Positions 51,809 to 60,377 of a stretch of 64,000 nt of DNA are shown one piece after another. Below the pieces are notes generated by a model that was not told where the DNA came from, did not search any database, and saw nothing but the letters and a program-made list of their open reading frames with translations. The stretch's first letter is position 1. Every line of letters starts with the position of its first letter. Made by a program: the position numbers and the translations under genes. The DNA is from Halolamina litorea (GTDB lineage Archaea; Halobacteriota; Halobacteria; Halobacteriales; Haloferacaceae): the NCBI RefSeq assembly GCF_026616205.1, contig NZ_JANHGR010000001.1, forward strand, positions 1,674,001-1,738,000. Direction: 5' to 3'.

Positions 51809-53062
51809 ATGGACGGAAACGACCGACGTATCGTGGGGCTCACGGGGACGGCCCACGCCCTGCTCCACACGTACGAACTATCGGTGCCGATCCTCGTGGT
51901 CATCTGGCTGACGGAGTTCTCGACGACCCCGGCGGAGCTCGGCATCGTCGTCTCGGTGGGGATGGCGCTGCTCGGCCTCGGCGCGCTGCCGGGCGGGGTG
52001 CTCGCGGACCGCTACGGCTCCCGGAAGCTGATCGCACTCTGTCTGGTCGGGATGGGCGGCTCGTTCCTCGTGCTCTCGGCGGCACCGACGACCGCCGCGG
52101 ACCTGCTCGGCTCGCTCCCGCTGCTCTCGGTGAGTCCGGCGGTCGTGGCCATCGCGATCGCGCTCGTGCTCTGGGGTGCTGCGGCGAGCGTCTACCACCC
52201 GGCGGGGCTGACCCTCATCAGCACCGGCGTCGACGAACGGGGCCGCGGCTTCGCGCTCCACGGGATGGCCGGCAACATCGGCATCGCCGCTGGCCCGCTG
52301 GCGACGACGGTGCTGCTCGCGTTCATGCCCTGGGAGACGGTGACCGCCGTGCTCGCGGTGCCGGCGTTCGTCGCCGCCGCCGCGGCGCTGGTCATCGACG
52401 TGGAGGAGCGCGAACTCGACGAGGACGAGGAGGACGAGACCCCCGACTCGATCGGGGAGTTCCTCGACATCTCCGGGACCGTCGTCCGGAGCGCCTTCGC
52501 GTTCGTCTTCGTCGTCGTCGCGATGAACGGCCTCTACTACCGCGGCGTGCTGACGTTCCTGCCGGACCTCCTCGCCGGCCTGGAGACGTTCCAGCCCATC
52601 GACATCGCCGGCGAACCGCAGGAGCCCGCGAACTACGTCTACTCGGGCCTGCTCGCCGTCGGGATCGCCGGCCAGTACGTCGGCGGCCGACTGACCGACC
52701 GGATGCCGCCCGAACGCGGGATCGCCTTCGCCTTCGGCGGCCTGTCGCTGCTCGCGCTGATCTTCCTCCCGCTGGCGTCGATGGGCGCGGTCCCGCTGCT
52801 GCTCGTGAGCGCCGTGCTCGGCTTCGCGCTGTTCATCGTTCAGCCGATGTACCAAGCCGCCGTCGCCGAGTACACCCCCGAGGCCGCCCGTGGGCTCTCC
52901 TACGGCTACACCTACCTCGGGAACTTCGGCATCGGCGCGCTCGGCGCCGGGATGGCCGGCGCGATCCTGACGTACTCGAACCAGACAGTGCTGTTCCTCG
53001 TCTTCGCGGCCATCGCCGCGATCGCGAGCGGGATCGGCGTGCTGCTGATGCGGCGGGACTGA
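51809..53062 (+). CDS. MFS transporter (fosmidomycin-resistance-like)
   Basis: A 417-residue permease with twelve expected helices and a charged central loop (about 195-215, ELDEDEEDETPDS). The loop 2-3 motif A reads GVLADRYGSRKLI. The opening GTAHALLHTYELSVPILVV and the phrase YHPAGLTLIS are typical of the Fsr-like subgroup. It is divergent from the MetE-like gene (103 bp apart). Substrate unknown; drug or metabolite export is the family default. Confidence 0.9.
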   Translation: MDGNDRRIVGLTGTAHALLHTYELSVPILVVIWLTEFSTTPAELGIVVSVGMALLGLGALPGGVLADRYGSRKLIALCLVGMGGSFLVLSAAPTTAADLLGSLPLLSVSPAVVAIAIALVLWGAAASVYHPAGLTLISTGVDERGRGFALHGMAGNIGIAAGPLATTVLLAFMPWETVTAVLAVPAFVAAAAALVIDVEERELDEDEEDETPDSIGEFLDISGTVVRSAFAFVFVVVAMNGLYYRGVLTFLPDLLAGLETFQPIDIAGEPQEPANYVYSGLLAVGIAGQYVGGRLTDRMPPERGIAFAFGGLSLLALIFLPLASMGAVPLLLVSAVLGFALFIVQPMYQAAVAEYTPEAARGLSYGYTYLGNFGIGALGAGMAGAILTYSNQTVLFLVFAAIAAIASGIGVLLMRRD

Positions 53063-53095
53063 ACGGCAGTCCTCCGTTCGCTGTTCTCTCCCGAC

Positions 53096-53686
53096 TCAGT
53101 CGATATCCACCGGACAGCCGGCGACCTCGCCGCCGCGCATCCCCTGTGTGATCCAGTGAACCGACAGCAGCGTCGCCGCCACCGCGAGCAGGGAGATCTC
53201 CAGCCCGTGCAGCGGGAGCGCCGTCAGCCCGACGCCGACACCGAACACCGCGAGCAGCCCCGCGAGCATCGCCGAACCACAGGCCGCACAGCCCGCGCCG
53301 AGCATCCCCAGCACGACACCGGCGAGGCTGCCCCCACCCTCGCGTGCACCCAGCCCGTGTTCGCGGAAGTGGTAGGTCACGAGCGCGATGTTCAGCCCGA
53401 CCAGCGCCGAGGTGACGACGATCAGCGTCGCCGACGCCGGCGAGTAGCTGCCGGCGAATCCCGGGTAGAGTCCGAGCAGCGCCTGCAGTCGGCCGACGAG
53501 GGGACCGTCGTTGAAGACGACCACCGCGCGCACGAAGCCGAGGTTCTGTGAGAGCGTGAACGTCGAGAGCGCGGCGACGGCGGCGACGACCGCCAGCGCG
53601 GCGTAGCCCGGAAGCGAGAGCACCAGTCGGCTCGTCCGGGCCATCAGCCGCCAGTCCCGGCCGCGAGTCGGGACGGAGGGAGCCAT
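53096..53686 (-). CDS. CxxC membrane protein, likely redox or metal partner of the DsbA-like lipoprotein
   Basis: A 196-residue membrane protein with about five helices (23-42, 46-58, 84-104, 120-150 and 157-177). The fourth contains GAGCAACGS (Cys133, Cys136), and a third cysteine (191) lies near the C-terminus. The gene overlaps the stop of the DsbA-like gene by 1 base in an ATGA junction, so the two are translationally coupled. A membrane protein with a CxxC pair next to a DsbA suggests a DsbB- or CcdA-like electron partner, but no known family is recognised. Confidence 0.75.
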   Translation of the reverse strand: MAPSVPTRGRDWRLMARTSRLVLSLPGYAALAVVAAVAALSTFTLSQNLGFVRAVVVFNDGPLVGRLQALLGLYPGFAGSYSPASATLIVVTSALVGLNIALVTYHFREHGLGAREGGGSLAGVVLGMLGAGCAACGSAMLAGLLAVFGVGVGLTALPLHGLEISLLAVAATLLSVHWITQGMRGGEVAGCPVDID

Positions 53687-54336
53687 CAGAGCCCCAACGC
53701 CCCCGTGATCGAGTCGTAGCCGACCGGTCCCGACACGTCCGTCACGAAGCCGTCGGCGTCGAAGAGGAACAGCGTCGGCGTGGCGGAGACGCCCGCCGAC
53801 TCCGACGCCCGGAGGTCGAGGTCCACGGCGTCCTGAAACGCGCCGGCCTCGGTGTCCGCCCGCACCGCGGCGGCATCGATTCCGGTTTCGTCGGCGAGGA
53901 ACGACTCGGTCAGGTCGAGGACGTTGTCGCTGTCGAAGGCGTCCTGCTGGGCGTAGTAGTGGCTCTTGAGTGCCCAGAACGCCGACTCGTCGCGGTCGTA
54001 CGTCGCCTCCAGCGCCATCGTCGCCGGCTCGCCCCAGTCGTAGATGATCGGGATGGAGCGGAAGACGAACGAGACCCGCCCCTCGTCGATGAGGTTCGAC
54101 CGGAGCTGTGGGAACGTCGAGCGCTCGAAGCGTGCACACGTCGGACAGGAGGGGTCCTCGAAGGCGACGATGGTCCCCTCGGCCTCGCCGGGAGCCGGGC
54201 CGAGGGCGGGTTGGCTGTCGATCCCTTCGCCGGAAGGGTGTTCCCGGACCGACTGTGCGCCGTCGCTACCGGTGCTGCAGCCCGCGAGTGCCGTCAGCGC
54301 GGCGAGACCACCGAGGTAGCGGCGTCGACTCGTCAT
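53686..54336 (-). CDS. DsbA-like thioredoxin-fold lipoprotein
   Basis: A 216-residue secreted protein. Signal: RRRYLGG then lipobox LAGC (Cys20). The thioredoxin fold starts at GTIVAFEDPSCPTCARFE with active-site CPTC (64-67), and the cis-proline loop is VSATPTLFLF. The helical insertion typical of DsbA lies between (about 100-165). It should act outside the cell as a thiol oxidase or isomerase. It is coupled with the CxxC membrane protein downstream. Confidence 0.9.
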   Translation of the reverse strand: MTSRRRYLGGLAALTALAGCSTGSDGAQSVREHPSGEGIDSQPALGPAPGEAEGTIVAFEDPSCPTCARFERSTFPQLRSNLIDEGRVSFVFRSIPIIYDWGEPATMALEATYDRDESAFWALKSHYYAQQDAFDSDNVLDLTESFLADETGIDAAAVRADTEAGAFQDAVDLDLRASESAGVSATPTLFLFDADGFVTDVSGPVGYDSITGALGL

Positions 54337-54456
54337 TCCGTGAACGGAGGGGCGCCCGGGGCATAACGGTGTCCCAGCCGTGCGTCCGGCGGACACGACG
54401 GGAGAAAGGGAGGGTGGTCCGTGGCGGGGTTCGGGGTTCGTCGGGGGGCGTCGGCC

Positions 54457-55425
54457 TCAGTTCGTCGAGACGGCCAGCGACTCCCCGTCGGACTCGAAGA
54501 GCGCGTCCACCACGTGTTGGACGCGGTTCGCCTCCGCGAAGCTGACCAGGTCCCCACCCTCGCCGTCGAGGGCGGCGACGAACTCCTCGACCAGCCGGCC
54601 GGTCGAGTCGCCGGCGTCGTCGACGACGACGGTCTGGTCCTCACCCTCGGCGTTCTCGGCGAGTCGGAACCAATCGAGCAGTTTCAGCGTCCCCTCGGTG
54701 CCGACGACGGTCATCGAGTTCTCCTCGTCGGTGCCACAGTCGGTGAGGAGGTCGATCGTGCCGCCGATCCCCTCGACGCCGAAGTAGCCCGTGATGGACT
54801 CCTCGTACCGCCCCGGCGCGGTATAGTCGATCTCCGCGTTGACCCACTCGATCCCCGCGAAAGCCTCCTGCACGCCGAAGAGGTAGTGGGTGCCGACCTC
54901 CCGGAGGGGGCCGCCCTGCTCGTGGCCGGCGAGCCACTCCACGTCCTGCCACTCGCGGGGCCACTGCGGGAAGCGGAACGTGAGTTCGATGCGCTGTGGC
55001 TCGCCGATGTCGCCAGCCTCGACACGGTCGATCAGTTCACGCACCCCGGGGGTGTAGCGGAAGGGGAGGTTCACCGCGGTCGGCTGGTCGGTGGACTCCT
55101 CCAGCGCCACGATATCGGCGCCGACGGCGGCGTCCTCGGCGATGGGTTTCTCACAGATCACCGCCTTGTCGGCCCCGATTGCCGCCTCGACGACCTCGTG
55201 GTGGACCGTCGGCGGCACGCCGGCGTAGACGATGTCGACGGCGTCGTCGTCGATCATCGCTTCGTAGTCGGTGAAGGCCGCACAGTCGTACTCTGCGGCG
55301 AACGATTCGACCCGCGACTCGACGAGGTCACAGGCGGCGTAGACGCTCGTGTCCTCGTTGGCCGCGAACGCCTCGGCGAGTCGGTTCCCGATCACGCCAC
55401 AGCCGACGATAGCGACGTTGTACAC
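54457..55425 (-). CDS. Gfo/Idh/MocA family oxidoreductase
   Basis: A 322-residue NAD(P)-dependent enzyme. Rossmann loop GCGVIGNRLAEAF (about 8-20) and the catalytic-lysine motif CEKPIAED (about 92-99) are clear, and the C-terminal beta domain (about 120-320) is of normal length. Start codon is GTG. Substrates of the family are sugars, sugar acids or myo-inositol; nothing here narrows it. The 70-residue gene at 55551 is divergent from it. Confidence 0.92.
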   Translation of the reverse strand: MYNVAIVGCGVIGNRLAEAFAANEDTSVYAACDLVESRVESFAAEYDCAAFTDYEAMIDDDAVDIVYAGVPPTVHHEVVEAAIGADKAVICEKPIAEDAAVGADIVALEESTDQPTAVNLPFRYTPGVRELIDRVEAGDIGEPQRIELTFRFPQWPREWQDVEWLAGHEQGGPLREVGTHYLFGVQEAFAGIEWVNAEIDYTAPGRYEESITGYFGVEGIGGTIDLLTDCGTDEENSMTVVGTEGTLKLLDWFRLAENAEGEDQTVVVDDAGDSTGRLVEEFVAALDGEGGDLVSFAEANRVQHVVDALFESDGESLAVSTN

Positions 55426-55519
55426 ACCGGGACGTGGGTACGGGTCGGCTTGTAGCTTCAGTTTCCGACACGCGAGCGGCGTGTGGGGATCGACGCCGAA
55501 GGCTGGGGAAGGTGGGTGG

Positions 55520-55527
55520 GTTTATCA
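55520..55527 (+). promoter_or_regulatory. TATA-like box of the 70-residue gene
   Basis: gtttatca is centred about 27 bp before the GTG at 55551, which supports that start. Confidence 0.5.
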
Positions 55528-55550
55528 GTCGGCGCGGCGACCCCGGAGGT

Positions 55551-55763
55551 GTGCAGACGACCGACCGCGGCGTCTTCGGCAGGCTCCCCGAGCGCTACGC
55601 CCACGCCTATCTCGTCGTGGCCTTCTTCGTTCTCCCGGCGCTCGCGGTCGTACTCAGCGGCGGCGGCGTCCGGCGCCCGCCGGGACCGGTCCCGACAGCG
55701 CTACTGGCGCTGGTGGTGGTCCACCACGGCCTGTTCGTCGTCGTCTCGGTACTGCTGGATTAG
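55551..55763 (+). CDS. small membrane protein (70 aa)
   Basis: A GTG-started 70-residue protein with two helices (about 19-38 and 49-68) joined by a GGGVRRPPG turn. The TATA box at 55520 supports the start. No family recognised. Its stop overlaps that of the zinc-ribbon membrane protein on the other strand by 4 bp. Confidence 0.65.
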   Translation: MQTTDRGVFGRLPERYAHAYLVVAFFVLPALAVVLSGGGVRRPPGPVPTALLALVVVHHGLFVVVSVLLD

Positions 55764-56155
55764 CTCCCCAGTGGCGGTTCGCGCCCGTCGGCGACGACGT
55801 AGGCGTCGTAGACCGCGTACAGCCAGACCGCGGGGTAGAGGACGAACCCCACGAGCGCAAGCATCGAGAGGACGGCAACGAAGCTGGCGACGACGATGGC
55901 CGCCCCTTTCGCCGGCTCCCGGTTGTAGAACTGCCCCAGCCCCGGCAGGATCGCCGAGTACACCGCCGCGACGAAGGGGTTCTCTCCGTTGGTCAGGACC
56001 TCGATGATGTCGTCGGCGGACGTCGACGCCGACTGCTGGCGAACGCCACACTCCGGGCAGATCTCGGCCTTCTCGCTGATGATTTCCCCGCAGTCACGGC
56101 AGTACACCTCGCCCTCGCCGGGCGTCCGGTCGTCGGTGGTCTCGCTGTCGCTCAT
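55760..56155 (-). CDS. zinc-ribbon membrane protein (TM2-like)
   Basis: A 131-residue protein: a zinc ribbon with CRDCG (19-23) and CPECG (33-37), a short linker, then the phrase NPFVAAVYSAILPGLGQFYNREPAKGA (about 59-85) and two helices (about 84-103 and 106-123). The PGLGQFYNR phrase is the mark of TM2-like or related small membrane domains. Function unknown. Confidence 0.82.
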   Translation of the reverse strand: MSDSETTDDRTPGEGEVYCRDCGEIISEKAEICPECGVRQQSASTSADDIIEVLTNGENPFVAAVYSAILPGLGQFYNREPAKGAAIVVASFVAVLSMLALVGFVLYPAVWLYAVYDAYVVADGREPPLGS

Positions 56156-56240
56156 AGTGTCGAAGGTGGTGCCCGCGCAGGCGTATCTCTTGTGGCTGGG
56201 TTCCGAACGCTTTCGTGGGTGGAACCAGCCAGTTCTGCTA

Positions 56241-57449
56241 ATGCCTCCGGCTGCCGTCGCTCGGTACTACGCCTACAAGGCCGTGAACGCCGTCGAGCTC
56301 TACCGGCCGATCATGTATCTCTACTTCGCGAGCGCGGGGCTCTCCTTCTTCCAGATCACCGTCCTCGAAGCCGCCTACAACGTCACGACGGTGCTCGGGG
56401 AGGTCCCCACGGGCTACCTCGGTGACCGACTGGGGCGCCGGAACGGCCTCGTGCTCGGGACCACCATCATCGCGCTCACGCTCGCCGGGATCGGGTTCGT
56501 TGGACGGCTCGACGAGTCGCTCGCCTTCCCCGCCTTTCTCGCTCTCTACGTCTGCTGGTCGCTCGGGTACACGTTCCGCTCGGGCACCGAGGACGCCTGG
56601 CTCTACGACTCGCTCGTCGAGGACGGCGACTCCTTCTCGGAGCTGCGTGGCCGCGGCGAGTCGCTCGCGCTCGGTGCGGGCGTCGTCGCCGCCGTCGCCG
56701 GTGGCTACCTCGCCTCGGTCGATCTGGCCGTCCCGTTCTACGTCGCCGCGGCCGTGACGTTCGTCGGCGCGCTGATCCTGCTCACCGTCGACGACGACCG
56801 CGCCGACGCCGACAACCCGAGCGACGGGACCACCCTCTCGGTCAGCCTCGACGCCGTCAGGGTGGCGTTCTCTGACCGGCGGCTCCGGGCGTTCATCCTC
56901 CTCTACTACGTGCTGTTCTCGGCGGCGACGTACCTCGCGTTCATCTTCCTCCAGCCCCGCTTCGAGGCGGTCGTCGGCGGCTACGGGCTGGGCGACGTGG
57001 AGACGCTGCTTGGCTGGTACTACGCGATCATCAGCCTCACCGCGGCCGGCTTCACCTACCGGGCGGGGTGGATCCGCGAGCGGGTCGGCCTCCGCCTGTG
57101 GTTCCTCGGGGTCCCGGTCGGCGTCGGCCTCCTCCTCGTCGGTCAGTGGCTGCTCCCGGTGTCGGCGTTCCTCGCGTTCGTCCTCGTACGGGGGCTCTCG
57201 GAGGCGACACGAGTGTTCGCGGGCCAGTACGTCAACGACCGCATCGACGCCGTCGGGCGGGCGACGACCCTCAGCGCGATGTCGATGGTGAGCGGGCTGA
57301 CGGTGATCCCGTTCCAACTCGGGAGCGGGCTGCTCTCCGACGCCGTCTCACCGGGGGGCGCGCTGGCGGCGGCCGGCGGGCTGTTAGCCGTCGGTGCTAT
57401 CGCAGTCCACCTCGTCGTCGCGCCGGTGGCGACCGAAGCCACCGGCTAA
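56241..57449 (+). CDS. MFS transporter
   Basis: A 402-residue permease of about twelve helices. The loop 2-3 motif A reads TGYLGDRLGRRNGLVLG. The N-terminal stretch ELYRPIMYLYFASAGLSFFQITVLEAAYNVTTVLGEVPTG is typical of a bacterial/archaeal MFS subgroup; it is quoted here only as a region, residues about 15-54. Substrate unknown. The ATG at 56241 removes an implausible upstream extension of the frame. Confidence 0.88.
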   Translation: MPPAAVARYYAYKAVNAVELYRPIMYLYFASAGLSFFQITVLEAAYNVTTVLGEVPTGYLGDRLGRRNGLVLGTTIIALTLAGIGFVGRLDESLAFPAFLALYVCWSLGYTFRSGTEDAWLYDSLVEDGDSFSELRGRGESLALGAGVVAAVAGGYLASVDLAVPFYVAAAVTFVGALILLTVDDDRADADNPSDGTTLSVSLDAVRVAFSDRRLRAFILLYYVLFSAATYLAFIFLQPRFEAVVGGYGLGDVETLLGWYYAIISLTAAGFTYRAGWIRERVGLRLWFLGVPVGVGLLLVGQWLLPVSAFLAFVLVRGLSEATRVFAGQYVNDRIDAVGRATTLSAMSMVSGLTVIPFQLGSGLLSDAVSPGGALAAAGGLLAVGAIAVHLVVAPVATEATG

Positions 57450-57478
57450 GCGCTCGGGTCGGCGAAAACGGGAGGGGG

Positions 57479-57682
57479 TTACTCCAGCGGCGCGGAGACC
57501 GTCGACTCCTCGGCCGCGTCGAGCGCCTCGGAGACCGGCTGGTCCAGACACTCCGGACAGTGACGCAGGTCGATGTCTTCCAAGGCTTCTTCGGAGAAGT
57601 CCTCGAGGGGGATCCAATCCCGCGTGTTCTGGAGGTCGTCACATCCGGTTTCGTGCACCATTCCGAAGCGAAGGACAAGCAC
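57479..57682 (-). CDS. cysteine-containing mini-protein, paralogue A (67 aa)
   Basis: A GTG-started 67-residue acidic protein: MLVLRFGMVHETGCDDL, then NTRDWIPLED and HCPECLDQ. Cysteines at about 14, 42 and 45 plus His 10 and 41 could bind zinc. A very good TATA box (57704-57711) lies about 25 bp upstream of the GTG. It shares its whole plan with paralogue B, which lies 82 bp upstream on the same strand, so the pair arose by tandem duplication. Confidence 0.72.
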   Translation of the reverse strand: MLVLRFGMVHETGCDDLQNTRDWIPLEDFSEEALEDIDLRHCPECLDQPVSEALDAAEESTVSAPLE

Positions 57683-57703
57683 GATTCGCCGAACGAACTA
57701 TCT

Positions 57704-57711
57704 CTATATAA
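57704..57711 (-). promoter_or_regulatory. TATA box of mini-protein paralogue A
   Basis: TTATATAG on the minus strand is centred about 25 bp before the GTG at 57682, the classical spacing for a leaderless transcript. Confidence 0.6.
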
Positions 57712-57764
57712 GAATACTGCCGGGATTTCGCGGGACGATCACGACACCGCTCGGGTCGGTGACC

Positions 57765-57908
57765 TCACGGTCCACAAACGGCACACCGCTGTACGTCGAG
57801 GTCCGTCAACGACCCGTCCGGCAGGTCGTCGATGGCGACCCAATCACGCGTCGTCGACAGTTCCGGGCAGTCGTCCTCGTGGACGACGCCGAAGTGTAAC
57901 ACGAGCAA
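57765..57908 (-). CDS. cysteine-containing mini-protein, paralogue B (47 aa)
   Basis: A 47-residue frame starting at a TTG that lines up with the GTG of paralogue A: LLVLHFGVVHEDDCPEL, then TTRDWVAIDD and RCAVCGP at the end. It keeps the first Cys, the TRDW core and the CxxC, but lacks A's 20-residue tail. The start is uncertain: a GTG two codons on, or an upstream start near 58001, are possible. An AT-rich gattttt lies about 30 bp upstream of the TTG. It is divergent from the repeat-protein gene. Confidence 0.6.
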   Translation of the reverse strand: MLVLHFGVVHEDDCPELSTTRDWVAIDDLPDGSLTDLDVQRCAVCGP

Positions 57909-58001
57909 TACCGGAGGGCAGGGCCGCATGCGGAAAAATCTGCCGGGGACCCCGACCCACGTGGTACTTTTTTGGCCGTATGTTACATTCTCTACTGGCA
58001 A

Positions 58002-60335
58002 ATGGAGTCAGCGGACGGGAGCCAAGGTGGGGAGCCGGGTATCGAGCGGGCGTACGTTTCTGCGGATTCGGGCATCGCGGCCGGCGTCGACGGGGGGAGC
58101 ACCGCCCCCGACCAGATCTACGTCGAGTTCAGCGACGCGGTCGTCGTCGAGGACGCCGACGGCCGGGCCGTCCCGGCGGACGGCTTCGCCCTCGACGGAA
58201 CGATCGCGGGGATCGAAACGGTACAGCAGGCCGCCGTCGCCGGGAGTCCGGAGGGGATGGGCTCGCGCGTTCTCGTGCTCACGTTGTCGACGGGGATCGC
58301 CGCGAACGAACACCCGACGTTGAGCTACCGGCCGGAGTCCGGGAACGTCCGGACGCCGTCGGGGTCGGTGCCGGCGGCGTTCTCGGACCTCGACGTGGAA
58401 CCGGGCTCCCCCCGGGTGCTCGACGTGTCGGTCCCGGGCGACCGCGGCGACGCCGTCCGGGTCCAGTTCGACCGGCCGGTCGTCACCCGAACCGAGGATG
58501 CGACCATGTTCTCGCTCACCGACGACAACGGGAACGACCTGCTGGACGGCGATATCGCCGTCCAGGGCCCGCGGGTGACGCTCCCGCTGACCCGGGATAT
58601 CGTCGACATGCTGAGCAGCAGCGACGAGGCTGTGTCCCTCCAGTATCGGGAGGGTGGCAGCGACACCGAGCGAATGCACAACCTCGCGGGCGAGTCCGAC
58701 ACGCTCGTCCAGCGGTTCAGCCAGGAGATCACCTTCGAGGTCGCGCCGGGCGGCTTCGAAATCCTCGAAGCGAGCGTCCCGCGGAGCCGGAACGGTAGCG
58801 GGAACATCGACCGCACCCGGATCGAACTGTGGTTCGCGCCGTCGGTGACCGCCGACAGCGCTGCCGGCTACGAACTCCGGAACACGCTCGCGACGGTGAC
58901 CGGAGCGGTGGACACCGACTCCGACAACCCCAACAGCCCGGACGTAACGCTCGACCTCGACAGCCCGATCGACCCGGAAGACGAGGGCGACGCGACGGTC
59001 CACTACGATCCGGAACGGGGCGACACTATCGCCGCCAGCAACGAGGCGCCGACGGAGCCGCTCTCGGCGTCGGTCGAAGCGCTCGCAGCGCCGCCCTCGG
59101 CGCTGAACGCCCGGCTCGGCCCCGACGGCGAGTCGATCTCGCTGTCGTTCGATCGCTCGGTGCGGAGCCAGTTCGGCGACGCGACCGGCTTCACCCTCTC
59201 GGGCGCCGGCGGCGTCTCGCTCTCCGGGGTCATCAGGGACTCGGACGACCTGAAGCTCAGCCTCACCGACCCTCTCGACCTCGACGACACCAGCAACACG
59301 GTGATGCTCTCCTACACCACGCAGGGCAACAACGGGCCGAAGTACAACATCGTCGGGGCTTCCGACGGCATGCCGGTGGACGCGTTCAAGCTGGCCGTCG
59401 ACCGGTCGAACGACGCCCCCGAAGTCGAGCAGGTCCGGCTGCCACAGGACCAGCGCGACCGCGTGGTGGTCCGCTTCGACCGGCCCGTCGAAGCCGAGAA
59501 CACGGTCGGCTTCTCCCTCGACGGGGCGGTCTCGCGGGTCGAGCGGCTGGCGAAAGTCGACGGGATGGACGACGAACTGGTACCACGAACGGTCGTGCTC
59601 GGCCTCCACGTCGACGTGTCGTCGGCGGCCGCGACGCTGAGCTACGACGCCGAGGAAGGTACCGTCGAGAGCCGGGACGGCGGCGCCCCGGCGAGCTTCG
59701 AGGCCGACGTCGAGATGCTCCCGCCGGCGCCGACGCTCGAACGCGCGGTCGCGCGAAGCGGCGAGGCAGCGATCCGCGTCGAGTACGACCGTGAGGTGAT
59801 GCTGAACCGCGGCACCGCCGCCGGGTTCGACGTCAGCTACGAGCAGGACCGGGACGACCTTCCGCGACTAACCGGCGACGCGAGCGTCGAGGGCAGTACG
59901 GTCGTCCTCGGGATGGACGACCCGGTCGCCCTGATCGCGGAGCCGACCCTGCACTACGAGCCGGACGACGAGGGGGCCAACGTACTCGGGACCGAGGAGG
60001 GCGTGCGGGCGGAGGCGACCAGCGAGATGGTCGTCGAAGCCGAATCCGGCGGCGACGGCGGATATGACGACGGAACCGACGAGGCTGGGAACGGCGGATC
60101 CGCCGGCCCCGCCCCGACGCTCGTGGGCGCCGAGATTCCCGACGACGCACCCGACCGGGTCGTCTGTACGTTCGACACGGCCGTCGACGCCGACACCGGG
60201 ACCCTAACCGTCGAGGGGGCCGACCTGACCATCGAGAGCGTCGTCGACACGGGTGGGGAGGCCGAACTCACGCTCGAACTCACCCGACCGGTCCCTGCCG
60301 GCGCCACCCTGAACGTCATCTACGAGTCGCCGTAG
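58002..60335 (+). CDS. seven-repeat Ig/SwmB-like protein without signal peptide (777 aa)
   Basis: A 777-residue acidic protein made of about seven divergent units of 75-125 residues. Each opens like [VI]-x-F-D-x-x-V (FSDAVV, FDRPVV, FDRSVR, FDRPVE, YDREVM, FDTAVD) and closes with a strand like LSYR/LHYE/VIYE. This is the pattern of SwmB/bacterial Ig-like repeats; the last unit ends VPAGATLNVIYESP, close to the SwmB consensus. A Gly/Asp linker precedes the last unit. Such repeats are usually secreted, yet no signal or membrane helix is seen at either end. The ATG at 58002 suits the T-rich box at 57965-57973. Confidence 0.82.
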   Translation: MESADGSQGGEPGIERAYVSADSGIAAGVDGGSTAPDQIYVEFSDAVVVEDADGRAVPADGFALDGTIAGIETVQQAAVAGSPEGMGSRVLVLTLSTGIAANEHPTLSYRPESGNVRTPSGSVPAAFSDLDVEPGSPRVLDVSVPGDRGDAVRVQFDRPVVTRTEDATMFSLTDDNGNDLLDGDIAVQGPRVTLPLTRDIVDMLSSSDEAVSLQYREGGSDTERMHNLAGESDTLVQRFSQEITFEVAPGGFEILEASVPRSRNGSGNIDRTRIELWFAPSVTADSAAGYELRNTLATVTGAVDTDSDNPNSPDVTLDLDSPIDPEDEGDATVHYDPERGDTIAASNEAPTEPLSASVEALAAPPSALNARLGPDGESISLSFDRSVRSQFGDATGFTLSGAGGVSLSGVIRDSDDLKLSLTDPLDLDDTSNTVMLSYTTQGNNGPKYNIVGASDGMPVDAFKLAVDRSNDAPEVEQVRLPQDQRDRVVVRFDRPVEAENTVGFSLDGAVSRVERLAKVDGMDDELVPRTVVLGLHVDVSSAAATLSYDAEEGTVESRDGGAPASFEADVEMLPPAPTLERAVARSGEAAIRVEYDREVMLNRGTAAGFDVSYEQDRDDLPRLTGDASVEGSTVVLGMDDPVALIAEPTLHYEPDDEGANVLGTEEGVRAEATSEMVVEAESGGDGGYDDGTDEAGNGGSAGPAPTLVGAEIPDDAPDRVVCTFDTAVDADTGTLTVEGADLTIESVVDTGGEAELTLELTRPVPAGATLNVIYESP

Positions 60336-60377
60336 CGGAACCGCCCGGGGTGGGGAGAAGCCGGCGAACGCGGCAGG

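Noticed and set aside
57912-58001. N-terminal extension of mini-protein paralogue B up to 58001
   Set aside because: Paralogue similarity begins at LLVLHFG; the added stretch has no counterpart in paralogue A and overlaps the divergent promoter of the repeat protein.
57972-58001. TTG start ten codons upstream for the seven-repeat protein, which might have given a signal peptide
   Set aside because: MAVCYILYWQ is too short for a signal peptide and lies on the promoter; the ATG at 58002 fits the T-rich box.
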